Of a DNA stretch of 64,000 bases, positions 12,601 through 27,600 are shown in pieces. This DNA is from Holacanthus passer. Taxonomy: Eukaryota; Chordata; Actinopteri; Pomacanthidae. Every line of letters starts with the position of its first letter. The stretch's first letter is position 1. Where the stretch lies: contig JAFREQ010000069.1 of the NCBI GenBank assembly GCA_025331565.1, positions 2,106,001-2,170,000 on the forward strand, in the 5' to 3' direction. The translations under genes and the position numbers were made by a program. The notes beneath the pieces are model-generated. The model worked only from the letters and a program-made list of their open reading frames with translations, had not been told where the DNA came from and did not search any database.

Positions 12601-15600
12601 CTGCTCACTGAAGATGACAGCTGCTGCGAGGGAGAGGACATCGAAGCCTACCTTGAGAGACGGGTTCTACTGTACCTAACTTGTGGCACCAACGATGACC
12701 AGACCAACAGGTAATGCGGCAGGGAAAGACATCAGGCGTCATATCCACTGGATGATTTCCCCTATGTGTTTTAACTGGCTGTAGCAGCTGGTAGTCAGAG
12801 AACTTCTGTCAAACATCTTTTGAATGTGTATTGCTGTAACTTAACCATCAAAAGTTTTAAGATATTTTGACCTTAATTCTTCACACTAGGAATCAGAGTC
12901 CTTTTAGTTAAGTAATCATGTAGATCTGTCCATGAAAGGGAGCTAAAACTTAATTCTTATCTCTTGTGTTCTGATTATGATCTTTAGAATTCATCAGCCT
13001 AAAAATTCAAATGATTTGGTCACATCTGCATGTCAAAGCATGAGAGGCTTTTTTTCCTGTTCACATCTGTGCATTAGGTCATTGTATTTGCAATTTTCCC
13101 TGAGTGGGATTGTAAAGAGACATATCACATAACACAGCACTTCCCTCAGTGTAACGAACTCAATATGCCTCTATGTCACTATTTCCAAACCAAACATATC
13201 AGTTCTTACAATAATAAAAACTAGCGTGGGCATTACATAATACTGATCTATAATATCAAATCAAATGTCTGTAAGCCTCTGTAATGGAGCTAACCAAAAT
13301 TAAATAGCATTTTTCTTTAAGAGATAAGATAAACCTTTATTTGTCCCACAGTGGGGAAATTCAGGAATTCAGGGAATTTTACAGCTTAAATATCTAAAGT
13401 CGACCTTATTTTCTCCAGCCTTACGATTCAGTGCCTTCATCCAGTCTTTGGATTTAGGTTGGGGTAACATGCTTCCATTTCATAATAAAAAGGCACCCAT
13501 CCAGCAGGTAGTGACAGGTAGTGAAAGTCAAGATCTTTTGTAACTAGCCAGACTAATAAGTGTCATAAAGAATGGCAAAAATTGCTGTACATGGGTTGTA
13601 ATTGTTACGTCATAAGCACATTGCTTTGTAGTCTAATACACAGCAGAGTCGGTGTAAAAGAACAGCAGGTGGGGTATTCAGATCAGTTTTGGGCCATTGC
13701 TGTTGTCCTTGTCAGCTGGGTTGGAATCACAAGTCCAATGTGTGCAGTGATGGAGTGATCCAGGGAGACATTGGTGTTGGAAATGGGAGGGGTTCTACAC
13801 CACCTTTTTCTTTAAGAACTGTGTAAAATTAACTGGTTGAAATATAGTAATTACTTAGTACTGGAACAAAGCTGAGTTATCTTTGACAGTGGCAAGGCAA
13901 GAAAATGTGGTCTTTTGTTCTTTGTCCTTTATTCTGTGCAGACACTCCTTTAACTCTGGTGAGGAGCACAGCAGAGGGTGATCATGTAGAGGGTGACCAC
14001 AACCTTTATTGATAAGATGTCATCATGGGTCATTGGCAGTTGACACAGTAACATATGATTATTGTGAAAGTTTAGTCCATGGGCGGGGTTCAGGTAGAGG
14101 TGTGATTAAAGGAGGATATTGGTGATCCATGTGAAGCCCACACAAATGGTCACAAAACATTTTGCTAATTTGGCATTAGTATGATGGAAAAAATACAATT
14201 TTTCATGATAGTTGCATTTTGTGCACACATAGAGGATGGGTGTACCAGGTCAACCATTTGTTTACATTTATCATTGGGAAGCTTTGTGGCCAAGTCTTCT
14301 TTAAAAAGTTGGCTTTTAAGCTACAGTTTGTGTACATTGTCTTTCTGTGCTTCTGCCACATCAGCTGTCAGTTATACAGACACGAAAAACATAGACAGAC
14401 TTGGAGAGTAAAAGAGAAAACATGAAAAAAATATTAGCTTTACATTTTAAAGTTTAAAATCTTAAATTATTTTTTTAACTACAAAATGCATAACTAATTA
14501 TGATTTCAGTAAAACCCTGTTAGTAATGATAATAAACTGGTAAATAAGAGTGTATGATTAGGAACAGCTAAAGTGAGCCCACAAATTGAAATCTGTACGT
14601 TGACCTGATGATGTTTGGGAATGGAGTAGTTGAGCGAAGCATAAAACTGTTCTCAAGAGTGTTTGCTGATTCTCTTTTCACTGCCTCTCTTCCTTTTGTC
14701 CTGAAATGTTTTTTATTCATAAATATTGTTTATTATTTTTTCATGAAATTTTTAATGAGGACAGCTTAACATCTTCCTTCTGGCTCTCAGGGGAAAACTG
14801 TCCATGAGTAAAGGTTGAATGCACATATTTCTCCTCCTCTCCCCTCATGATGGTCGAAAAATGATCATTCCCCCCTTTTACCTTTCTTCTACTGCCTTCC
14901 ATCACTTTCTCAATCTAAGAGAAACACAGCAAAGCATGTCACCGGTTTGTGCCTGTTTTTAAAACCCACTAATTGCTTGCAGAGTGAGGTGGCACCTTGA
15001 GAAGACTGTTATCACTGTGCCTTTTTAGAAACTTGTGTGAGTGTCTGTCAGAACCATAGAGTGTTTTTCCTGGATTTTGAAAACCTCAAAGTTTATTTAT
15101 CAACTCTTCTCTCCAGTCTCTCTGTCCATTAAGTCCAGTGTGTTTCTTGTCTCCCCTGCTGCAGGCAGCTAGCTGTGATGGCCCTGGCTGTCTCTTGCCT
15201 CAACATTTTTGCCCAGAGTAACTGGACTGGTCCTCCTGTCTCCATCCATATTTCTGACCTGCTGCCCCCGGCCCTACTCTCCTCTCAGGTATGACATCTC
15301 TCTTGAGTCTCTTATGCTTTTCTCAAGCCAATTTTACTGTTAAAACACTGATAATGAAAGAATACACTAAAATCAAGTCATTAACTTAAATCAGGGTGAT
15401 TAGCTAAAATGTTTTGACAATTTTTTGTTGCTTTGGAAAAGTTGCAAGATGCACTGTAAGGCTTCATATTTACTCTGGAGGACTGCAAAAATATAATATT
15501 TGATCACTAAAAATTTTCTAGTTGCCACTTAAAATTCAATGTCAACATTTATCCTAGTGGTAGGTGTGGTGATCAGTTCTAGGGATATTCATTGTGTAGT

Positions 15601-18600
15601 AACATTTAAAGGTAATTGGAATGGTCCATTCTTAAATCATTCTTAATTAATCATACCTGCCACTACAGGCCTCATATCTGTCAATCTGCATTTTTCATTT
15701 TATTTGTGGAAACAGTTGTTTTGTATTAAACTGATCTTTCTTGATTACGCGGAACATATTTTGTATTATGGCCCAGCCAGGACAACATTTAAAACAGCAA
15801 CATTTTGGAGCAAACTTCTTCATTTTACTTGAATCACTGTGACCAGAGGATCTGCTTGTGGAGATTAAGTACCTGCATGTGACTATTTTGCATCAAGTTC
15901 AACTTTGACAGACCTTGACATGAGAATGTGCACCATTGACCCACAAGTTATGACATTTAAAATGAAGTACAAATATTTAAGATTCTCTCCAAAGGTCAGA
16001 TTTCCTTGTGTTGTATCCCTTCCATTGAAGTATCCATTCAGATAACACTCAAATGGATTTGATCTGTTCTTAAGTGGCCTGTTCAAGTAATTCAACTTGT
16101 ATCCAGTGTTCATCTGTTTGTAAATATGGCTGTGCCTCAAAATTTCAACAGATCATTGCTTACTAAGCAGCATGGTGATAGAGGAAAACATAGCATCAGA
16201 ACTAAGTAAAAGTGTCAGAAGTCAAATTCTTACTTATTCTAAGTAAAGAGGGGCTTTCTCAACATCAAATTATGGCTAAACTAAATGTTTCTAAGGGGGA
16301 AGTGCATGGACCTCCAAAACACTAAATATAGAATGTAAGACTCCAATCAGCAAAGGTTTGTCAAAAGAAGACTGTCTTGTTGTGGTCTCAGAGGACCAGT
16401 AGCAGTTTTTAAACCGCTTCTGAGAATGGGGCACAAGACTCAATGCTTGGGGTGGGCAAAGAAATTTTTAGATTTATGGCAGTAACAGAGGGGTGTATGT
16501 GAGGAGATGAACAGGAGAGAGAATGACGCGGCAGTAAATCCAACGTGGTAGTGGTTTCCATCTTTGTGGAGAAGGATTCATACTGCAGCAGGATAATGAC
16601 CCCAAAACACCTCAAAGTGTTGCAAGAAGTACTCAGGAGACCAAAGAGGACCAAGGAGTCCTGACTGTCCCAGACTTTTCCTCCACAGTCACCTGACCTC
16701 AACCCCATTGAATATTTATGGCTCCACTTGAAGACTAAGAAAGCCAGGCATTCTGTGACATCCCAAGAAGCTGTTTGGAACATTGTCAAATCATGTTGGG
16801 ATAACACGGGTCATTAGGTTTTGCACAAACTTGAGGAGTTCATGCCAGCTGTCATTAAAGCAAAAGGGGGACATACCAAATGCTAAGATATTCTGAAATT
16901 TATGTACATTTTTTGTTAAGCTGATATTAAAAAGTATTACATTCAAACCAAATGCAAATTATATATATAATTATAAGTATCTTGACTAGTGATATCAGAC
17001 TTTTGGATACCACTGTATATGTTTTGAATAAACTGTGTTAACTCATTGTCTGCTTTGTGGACATACAAGCTAGCCTGCCCGTTAGCCTGATGAAGATCTC
17101 TGTTGTCTGGATTGAAATCCTTGCTCTGTTAAATGAACCTTACTCTCAGTTATAATTACAGTGTATTGTATTGTATCTTCTGTCCAACTTTTGCCTTCAG
17201 GGACAGTAGTTAGTCAACTTGTTCAGTAAGTAGTGGTCAAGCCACCATGCTACACCATCTATTTTGCGAGGACACGGATGAATTTTGATGTGCCACTTTC
17301 TGGTGTGACCCAGCCTTATGACAGAAAATGTAAATTTGGTAAGCTAATAAACCACAGCTGAGCATCACCATATGTAAACAATGAGCTGGAACCAGGTGAC
17401 CCCCTGATGCACTGGTTGAGGGGTAACACTATGATGTGATTGTATCCATCAGATGTTTTCCATAGTACATAGTACATCAGGAAAAGCTGCTGAAATGCTT
17501 AAAAACATTTTTTGTCTATGTAAATTGTGCTTGCTTATACTTTCCATCTGGTGTAACAATGGACTACATGAAATAGCGCCATCCTCTCAACCACTGAATT
17601 CATATTTTCTTAGATTCTTATTTCACTTAATTATCATTTCAAATGATGATTTTCCTGTGCGTACTGATTGTATTGAGCGTGTATTTGATTTATATCTATT
17701 ATGTTTGAAGAATTGCCAAATTATGGTCTTGCTCCTGAGTGTGATGAGATTTAATTTTATGTTGATGTAGAAAGTGAGTTGAGTCAGAGCAGAACCAGAG
17801 AGAACTGTAGACTGGCATGGTGTAGAAGAAGTGCCAGTAATGATGCATCTCTTGGGCCCTAATTACACTGAGTTGAGGAAATTGCTTCCTCTCAGCACTG
17901 CTGTGAGTAGAGTAGTGCATTTCACACTGCCATTACACCAGAAGAGAGATCCATTTCTTTTATCAAAGTAGCACACCAAGGAGTGTGCATTATAAAGCAG
18001 ATCATCCATATCTGCATGGCAACTGTACCATGTTTGTCCTTCCTTTCACCTGTGCTGTTATGATATGGATTGAATTCATGTAGGAGCAAGAGAAAAAGTT
18101 AAAATATACCTGAGAATCTAATTCTTATGGATGTTTTTCTAAATTGTGCTAAATCTGACCATGATAAGACCAATGTTTAATGAACATCATGGGTAAACTG
18201 GCTAATAATGATATGCTGGTTACACTGTATATGCGGTAACAATAAAATGCAAATGAGAAATGCAAATATTTGAAAAACATAAAGCATACAATATGTGTAC
18301 ATCTGTTCATGTGCACATTGTAGTGATCAATATTGATTTTATAGCTGGAGACAAGATGCAAACAATTAGAAAATATTTGGTCATTAATCTGATTTGCTTT
18401 ATTTCTGAGGTCAGACAGGAAGTTCTCAACAATAAGGCTTTGGAGAGACTGCAGTGCTGCTAATTGGTGGCTGTTTCTCCTGCTTAGAGAGACGACTGAA
18501 AGATCAGAGATTTGTACAGTATTGTTTTAGATCATTTTTACTAGCATGGTTTTCTTCATCATTTTTCTTTATACTTATTTTTTGAGCTTTGTTAGAAGGA

Positions 18601-21600
18601 TCCTGAGAACTAATAATTTTAATTGCCAACGACTATTTCACAAGAGCTTGAACTGAGAAACACTTTGTTTGAAGGGGTGTGCATAAGGCTGATGTGACAC
18701 TGTCATGATCATGACATGACACTTGTCATGAACATTAAGTAATCTTTATGAATGTTGATAACTTGTCATCAGTATCATTTGGTTGATTAACCCAAAATTT
18801 CCTTGTAGTGAAGAACACCAAAACTCATCCCATAGTTTTGGTTTTATGGCCCACAACTTTACTGTTTTGGTTCAGTCTCAGCACATTCACCGAAGTTCTT
18901 TTCAGCAAAGGTGGACAAAAACACAACTCCAGATGAATTTTAATGTTGCTGTGCATGCGCTCTATGTGTAAGTGAGTAACTCTTTGCTAACAAATTAGCA
19001 ACTAACTACTTTAGAAGGGGGATATATATCAAATGTTCTGTTATTCAGCTTGTTGTGGAGCTCTTTTGCCCTCAAATTGCCCACAAAAAACTACTTTAAG
19101 ACTACACAATCATACTTATATATATTATATCATTTTTGGACTGTCTGTGTAACTTTTCTTTAACTTTTCTTAAATTGGCCAGGCCAAAATATTGGCTGAT
19201 ATTAGTTTATTGCAGCAATATCAGCATATACAGAGATGCCATACTAAGTTTCAGGTAATTGGAAATGTTGTCACCATTACATAGTTTGTCCACCAAAAAG
19301 TGCATGTGTCAACTACAAAATGTCCCACTTATATGTATCTTGGTCACAATTTTTAACAAACACATCTAAGGGGTCCATATCAAGATTATGTTTACGTAAA
19401 AAAAAAAAAAATGTCCATCTAAAATATATTATCTCAATTTTCTTATCTCTCAAATACTGACATCAGTATCTGTGTCAAAATCCAGTTTTAGCTATACTCA
19501 AAACTTGTATCACCATATTTTATTTTCTGTGACCACAGCTCCCCCATCCCATGCAACTGTTGCTCATTTCAGAAAGCTGTAGCTCCTGAACTTACTCATT
19601 TCAGTAGAGATGACTTTCAAATTTGCATATCTTTGACTGGCAGCCCCAGACCCTGACTGACACTATACACTCCAGCCTGCTCCTGGATGGGGAGTCTGTG
19701 TACAGCCTGGTTGCCAACCCCTTCTTCCTCCTGCTGGCCAGAGTTATTCTCACCAAGTGCTCCTCTAAGATGGACAGCCTCCAGGTAAGCTTTTCTGCCA
19801 CAACCACCTCTTCCTGATGAATTTTAAGTTGTTTCATGGCAACCAACTCCTAAGATAAAATTTTAGCTTTGTTAGTACTTATAATTTCAGTGTACATGGT
19901 ATTTTAACTGGTGTTTCATCAAGGCAGCTCAGCCTGATGACTGTTAGCGAGGCTTTACAGTGTATAATACAGGGCCTAGACAGACACAGACAGACAGAGA
20001 GAGACACAGAGAGAGAGACAGATAGACAGACAGAGAGCGTGTGCTGGAGGATATTGATTCATTGAGATAGAGGATTAAACCTCCATGTAACCATGCAAGA
20101 AAGGATGGGGTCATATTTTATTTTATTCAAAAGACAGGAGATATCCTCCCTGACACACAAATAAACTTTTAACATATTTCACTTCCACTCTCTCAGTTCT
20201 AACAAGGTACAGGAGGGTTCAAGGGGTGTAAGGGGGGGTTTGGTGTAAGATGAAATATAGCACGTACTTGTCTGCAAGACAGTAATTTTTTTCTCGCTGA
20301 GCTTAGTGTTCTGGTCTTGTGCAAGGAGTTTTTAATGCATGGTCAGCACTAAGCTCCAGCATGCTATGGATGTTGGTATTGTATTGGGGCTAAAGGGGCC
20401 TCAAGAGCAACATGTTATGTATTTGTTTATTAACCTAAGAATACACTTTCTGAGCTGAAAGTAGTAAGTAAAGTAAGTAGTAAAGAAGTGTTATGTGTAT
20501 TATTAAAATCACGCTGGCATGAAAGATAACATTCGCATTGACACCGTTTGTTGATATACAGTGAACGCCACTAAAATTATTTTATTTCATTTTATCACAT
20601 TTTCTTACTGTTTGTTAATGTTGTATCATCAAGAATGCTTGAACACTTTGAGGAAAACATCTAATTGCAGTGTTTCAGGACAATATGCAATTCCAATATA
20701 AATTGCAATTATTTCAAGAAATTTTAATCCCAGGCCTACATTGTTCTAAACAAGATATGCTTGTTTCAATTAAATTTTTCAGTTCAATTAAATTCAATTT
20801 TATTTGTACAGCGCCTAATCACAACAAAAGTTATCTCAAGGCACTTTACATACAGAGCAGGTCCAGACCATACTCTTTATAATATTACTTATAGAGACCC
20901 AACAGTTCCCATCATGAGCAAGCACTTGGTGCAACAGTGGCAAGGAAAAACTTTCTTTTAACAGGCAGAAACCTCAGACAGAACCAAGCTCAGTGAGGGT
21001 ATGAATGGATATAGGAGGAGGAGAGAGAGAAGAAGAGTTAAGCCCAGTGCATCATGGGAAGTCCCCCGGCAGTCTAGGCCTATAGCAGCATAGCTAAGGG
21101 ATGACTCAGGACTCACCTGGACCAACCCTAACTATAGGCTTTGTCAAAGAGGAAGGTTTTAAGCCTACTCTTAAATGTGGAAAGGCTGTCTGCCTCCCGA
21201 ACCCGGACTGGGATCTGATTCCACAGGAGAGGAGCTTGATAACTGAAGGCTCTGGCTCCAAATCTACTTTTGGTGACCCTGGGAACCAAAAGAAACCCTG
21301 CATTCCGGGAGCGTAGTGCTCTATTGGGAAAATAGGGTACAATGAGCTCTTGAAGATATGATGGTGCTTGACAATTAAGAGCTTTATAGGTTAGTAGAAG
21401 GATTTTAAATTCAATTCTTGATTTGACAGGGAGCCAGTGCAAAGAAGTCAAAATGGGTGAAATATGATCTCTTTTTCTTGTTCTAGTCAATACATGTGCA
21501 GCAGCATTCTGGATCAACTGGAGAGTCTTTAACGACTTATTGGTGCAGCCTGATAATAGAGAATTGCAGTAGTCCAGCCTAGAAGTAACAAATGCATGGA

Positions 21601-24600
21601 CTAGTTTTTCTGTGTCTTTTTGGGACAGGATATGCCTGATTTTTGCTATGTTCCCGGAGGTGAAAAAAGGCAGTCTGAGAAATTTGCTTTATATGTGCAT
21701 TAAACGACATATCCTCATCAAAGATAACTCCTAGATTCCTTACAGTAGTGCTAGAGGCTAATGCAATGCCATAGAGAGTACTGATATCTTTAGAAAATGT
21801 GCATTGGAGGTGCTTGGGGCCAAATACAATAACTTCAGTTTTGTCTGAGTTTAACAGTAGGAAATTGCAGGTCATCCAGCTTTTTACTTCATTGAGGCAT
21901 GCCTGAAGTTTAGCTAATTGGTAGGTTTCATCTGGCTTAATTGACAGATATAATTGAGTATCGTCTACATAGCAATGAAAGTTGATGGAGTGTTCCCTGA
22001 TAATGTTCCCTAGGGGAAGCATATATAAGGTGAACAGGATTGGTCCAAGCACAGAGCCTTGTGGAACACCGTAGTTAACTTTAGAGTGTATCGAGGATTC
22101 ATTGTTGACAAGTGCAAACTGAGATCGGTCTGATAAATAGGACCTAAACCAACGATCTTAAATTTATCTTGTTTATGCATGAAAAGAATTAGTTAATTTA
22201 ATACAGATGTGTGTTACTTAGCAAGAATATTACTAAATAATATTGAACTATACTGTGATCATGACATTCAAAAGTGCCATTTATTGATTACAAAATTTAC
22301 TAATTAATTGAACAGTTTGCTGAGATAAATCGCACTTAAATGTTTTTTTTTCTTCCTAAGACTGAAGCTTGTAATAATGGATATTTACATGTAAAGTCAC
22401 AGAATTCATGTAGAAACAACGCTCTTCTGTTTTACTCACTGTTTTTATTAGTGAAGTGCACTATGATGCCCAAGTACTCGTCATTGTTTGCAGAAGTCCA
22501 ATGATCCCCTGTGAGAGCAACGTACTTGCTCAAGCATTTTTATCCTCCATGACCTCTCACCCTCTTACAAAATATGTATTCCTGACATGATGGTTCCTCT
22601 TCAGAAAAGATTCGGAGTGGTGTTTTCTGATGCAAATGGGTTGATTTCTCTCAGTCCATTGTCTTTTCCTATATTAATTGGAGAGCAGTTTTTACTTCTC
22701 CAATTAGCCAAAGCTTCAGGTACCATCTCATTTACAGGTTTCATTATTTACCCCCCAGTATCACACTCTTTAAGGTGATATGTCAAAGAAGAATTACATC
22801 TATGAAAATTAAATTTGGCTTTGCAAACTGTGCAGATATCTTCTGTTTTCTCCAATGATCCATTGGGCAACTTTTTAAAGTGAAACTTTACACCAAAAAT
22901 CTATTCCTGTCCTTATCCATCTATAGCCAGGATGGTTAGGTTTGGTGGTACATGTTGTCACAGTTTATAGGTCATTGGTCAGCCTCCACAGGAAATAAAC
23001 AAAACACAGCTGTGTTAATTTCTTTAACATGTTAAACAATTCAAATTAATTGCAAAAAGTAACATGTCCAGACTGACAGGACAGAGCGCTTCACAGCTCT
23101 GAGTCGTCGAAGTCCAGATTCAACACTTTTAGATTAACCAACGGAAATCATGTTCTCTAATTCACACTTGACAACTTCCAATTACGTTCTAGCTACTTGT
23201 CAGAAGTTGACTGAGAAGTGCGGCGTCTTCTTCAATAATATCTTTGGAACGATCTTGATCACTGAGCAAATTAACAGCAGACAAAAGTTCCTATCCTGTT
23301 GTTTGGCCAACTCAAAGACAACTGACTAAATCTGACTGCAGCAGTCCTACTATTACTACCGACTGTAAGATACTCTTAATTATGTAAATTAAAATCATAA
23401 CTGTTGATTGAAATTTGAAAATAGTCATTTTGACATTAAAATAATGCATTTTGAGCCCTATCTTCACCGATCATCTAAAAGTGTACCACTACCTATATTT
23501 ACCATGTCTGCATTCCCAACATTTACACATGCTTTTCTTACTGATATTAAACTATTAAACCAAGTTAATTGCGGAGATCTGGGAACATAGTGGCCTCACT
23601 AAAAATAAGTTAGATATGAAACATGACTCAGACTGTCAGACAGATACTTACTTTACTTGTATAATTTAGATAGTCTGGCACAACCTTTGACTTTCTTGTT
23701 CAAAGCTGTATGATTGTCTGACAGCTCATGTTTCTTTTCTTGTCACATTTCGTTTAACAATGTAGCTGCATTGCCAGATCTCAGCAATCACTTTGGTGAG
23801 TAGAATGTTATCATAGCTGGTAGAAATGACAACTTGATCTACACTGTAATAAAACCCAGGTTTTTAAAATCAGAGTTCTCTTTTAAGTCGCTTGCCAACA
23901 CCACATTTTCAATAGGAAATGTACAATAAAAGATGGCAGTACAATGGTGTCATAACATTATGATTAATAATTACTATTAATTATTAAAACATTTATCAAA
24001 CCAACATTTCCCACCACACATATTATGGAATTTTTTTGTGGCCATAAGGATAAGGAATATCAGGATATGTGTCCAATGGGATGTATACCAAAATGCATGC
24101 CTTTCCAGCCTTTTCACATCTTTTATAAGAAATAGTTTAAAGGTAATTTAAATGAGATATACACAATATTAGCTGATAGATGATGCATTAGATTGATGCA
24201 TTAGAATAACAGATAAAAATGTCAGAAATTTATGTCAGAGCTGCTGTATAGTATGAGTTTTTGTTTACTTCTCTCGTCACCTTCTATGTTAAGTCTCATT
24301 TCATTTATGAACCAAAAAGGTTTTTCATTTATTGTCACATACTGTATTCTTATTTGTTTCTTATTTTTTTCCTATGTGTTTTTTAGTTGTTACCCTGGTG
24401 GATCCTACGTTACACCAACCTGCACCAGCAAATCCTGGAGGCCTGTTCTCTGCAGCTCCTCAACTTGGCCCACAGCAGCATGGACAAAGGTCTCTTAGCA
24501 TTCTAATGTGGACATTTGGACACATACATTTGTGTGTTTTTGGTCTGAAATTGCTTTTCATGGTGTGCCAGGTCCAACGGCCTCAGGATTGTGCAGCTTA

Positions 24601-27600
24601 TATTAATACATAGCTGGGGTCAAGTAATAAAACAACCACCTCACTAATGGTTGACCACCTCACTATACACCAGAACAAAAATAACAATTACCAATATAAA
24701 TCACCATGTTCTGAACAGACACATTACAAACACTAACACAAAGTAACATTTGCATTTTGGAACATAACACGGCAAACTTAGCATATCTTCTCCAGAACTA
24801 GGCATGCATTAAGGAAAATGTGGGCAGTCGGTGGCTCTTATGACAGCATAGTCTCTCACTGTCCTCTGGCAGGCAGAAGTAAGAGTGAATTACTTCTGAA
24901 TTTATTTTGAAATGAGATTCAATATCGGTGAAATCAGTGACTTTTATGAGTAGGCCTTCTGTCACCATCCACTGTAGGGTTGGGGTCATAATAATCATGT
25001 CAAGTCAATAATCATGGTCAACGATGAATAAATATGGTGATCGTGATCATGATGATCATAGCCTAAATTGGAGCCCAAACCTAACCAGAGTATCTGGGGA
25101 TTTTCCCACTTAATAACCTCTCTCTGGGAATAACAAGAAAGTTTCAGAGTGACAGAGATCATCTCTGTAACCATAGTAATTCATTCTCACCCCTGCCTGT
25201 CTGCTCACACTGCCAGAGTAGAGAGAGAGAGAGAAAGACACTTCTGCCAGTGTCCTCTCTCCATGCTTTTATCAGTTATAAATTATTTTTTTCATTATGT
25301 GACATGTGGTGTGTCAATTGTGTCAGTCTCATGATCAGTGCATGAGAGTTGGCAGCCCTGCATTTTTCCCTCCTCACATTTTATGAATTCCTTTGCATTC
25401 TGTGGGATGGATGAGAAGCTTGGACAGGCCGGTTTTGACCTGTGGGCCTCCAGTTGATGATCCCTGATGCAGACATTAGATTCATATAGTACTTTATTTT
25501 GAGAGATCTGGACTCCCTTACTTAAATGCTTACTTAATGCTGATGATACTGAAGTGATCTTGACTGAACTGACTTGTACTTGCGCTTGCACTGAGGAAAT
25601 GAAATGAGTACTGAGGCTATCATTTAGTTTCATTAGAATAACAGTGTGTGATTAATTCTTTTAAAGAATGAATGAATTTACTCTCCTCTTCATAAAGCAA
25701 AGTTAGTTTCCTCTTTTATTGTTGGAACCAACCAGCAGGTCTGTTATCAAAGGACATTTAAGATGCTTGCTTTTTTCTCATCTTTGGAACATTGCTTGTT
25801 GGATTTTATTGCTTGAAAGCAGAGGGTGTGTTTGTTGGAGTGCAGTCTGTTGTGTGATGGTTAACAGCGTGAAGGATGAACCAATGTGCAGACTACAAAG
25901 CAGCCCAATCCATGTTCCAGAGTCCACAGGTGACCACACAATCCTTTTACAAGTGCAGTGAGGGGGATGCTGTGAAAAGCATGCCAATCTGTTTTTCCCC
26001 ATGCTACACAGCTCTGGGTAGGTGCTACCATGATGTTTATTTTGCCTTAGTTTTGCTTGGGTCTGAGATGGTGTTCAGTTGGGAAAGTGTTGCTGATATA
26101 ATTTCCTAATCTCTTTTTGTTTGCACTGCCCATTAACAGCTTGAAAGCTTTCACTACCCTGTCTGTGGTTCTCAGTCCCAAGTCCATTTTATTATGGAGT
26201 AAAAGGCTCTGTAATTTTCTAAAACACCTGGCTACTGTAGTTTTTAGCAAACTTTACTCAAACTGGAGGAAAAAGGGCTTGTGTAAGAAAACATTGTCAG
26301 TGGAGGATTAATACAAAATTTACTCCAAAAATGACAGGGGCATACTTGCTTTTTCAAGCTTGTGGTGTTACTCTAAAACCACCATCAGGAGCAGGTAGAG
26401 GTGAGCTCAGCAGAAAGCTTCTACATTAGTTAGTCTTACAAAGTCAGGGGTTGACCATTATGGTTCGATGGTGATTTTTATTATTCAAGGAGATAGATAA
26501 CCGATATTTGGAGCTGATATAAATTTGAAGGTGTGTGGCCACCTTTCTATATTTGGAAGAACAGAGTGAGTTTTTTACATGAGTGAAATTTAAAGTCATA
26601 TGGTACGCTGATGTGATATCTGACCAGACTGATTTTATATTTAATCCGTGGGATCCATCTCATCCAAGCACTTTTACGTATTCTTACCCTAAACTTCTTT
26701 TACCTTTTCCTGCGAGGCTTGCTCATATTCGATCCACCAAACTCTCTTAACTTGACAACATTGTTAATTGGCAGTCAGTAAGTGTGCACTCATGAGTCTG
26801 TCTGTGCCGCTACTTTTTGTGGTCAGGTTTCATTCACAAAGATGTAAAAAGAAGACTTTCACCCTATAAAACTTCCAGATCTGCATAAGGAAAACAGGGC
26901 AAGACTCCTTGTGCAGTGTCAGTAGTGTTAGAGGATCTTACACGAATAGAAAATATCAACATAGGTTATAGCTGCTAATGACATTATCAGAGCAATGCCC
27001 TGTGACAGAAATTAAGAGAGATGAAGGTAGGTGCTAAGAAAATGTTTCTAAAGCAAAGGCCCGTGACTAATATGAGAGTTAGTCAAGGGGACGTGATGGT
27101 CATGGTGATATTAGACAACAGAATATCGTGGTTTGCAGTTGATGATGTCACTGTCTAGTATCATCATCTGTTGTACCAACAGAGACCTAAATAAAGACAA
27201 TGAGGCAGCTGTCAGAATGACAGGATTTTCCAACAACTACTGAACTGTTGCTGTGCCAAAATATGATGATAAAATGATAATGTCTGAATCTCTCAGTAAA
27301 TTGGCAGCCATGATGGTGATGGTTTGTTCTCTTAAATCACTTGTGTGTGCTACTTAAGAACAGTCTCTTTGTAAGAGTCAGGACCACACTGTGTGAATTC
27401 GTACACTGTTTAAGTACCAAGCTATCCTTAATGCGTACAAAAAGGAAAGGTAGATAAACAATTTTTTTCAAAGATTTATTTATTTAATTTTTTTCTACAA
27501 AGATGGAAGGAGGAAAAAATGGCAATTATCAATTGGGCCCATTACACCAATCTTAATACATTGTACTATACTGAGAAATATATTTGGGAGCATGCTCGTT

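Larger units (their letters stand above)
15289..19643. other. Intron 3
   Basis: Holds a dispersed repeat of unknown type (15950-16120) and a Tc1 remnant (about 16140-17015). The stretch from 17020 to 19643 is AT-rich and has no recognised element beyond short direct repeats such as the TCATGATCATGACATGACAC cluster near 18705. Confidence 0.5.
19785..24386. other. Intron 4
   Basis: Contains a GACA/GAGA microsatellite (19979-20040) and the L2 3' half (20775-22162). From 22163 to 24386 it is AT-rich unique sequence. It ends in a strong T-rich tract before exon 5. Confidence 0.5.

Noticed and set aside
17453..17770. 105-codon plus-strand open frame in intron 3
   Set aside because: AT-rich, hydrophobic by composition, no motif, no splice logic. 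Judged random.
19638..19649. Second acceptor for ttc27 exon 4 (CCCCAG at 19649)
   Set aside because: In phase and possible, but the upstream CAG at 19643 has the better pyrimidine context. Kept only as an alternative.
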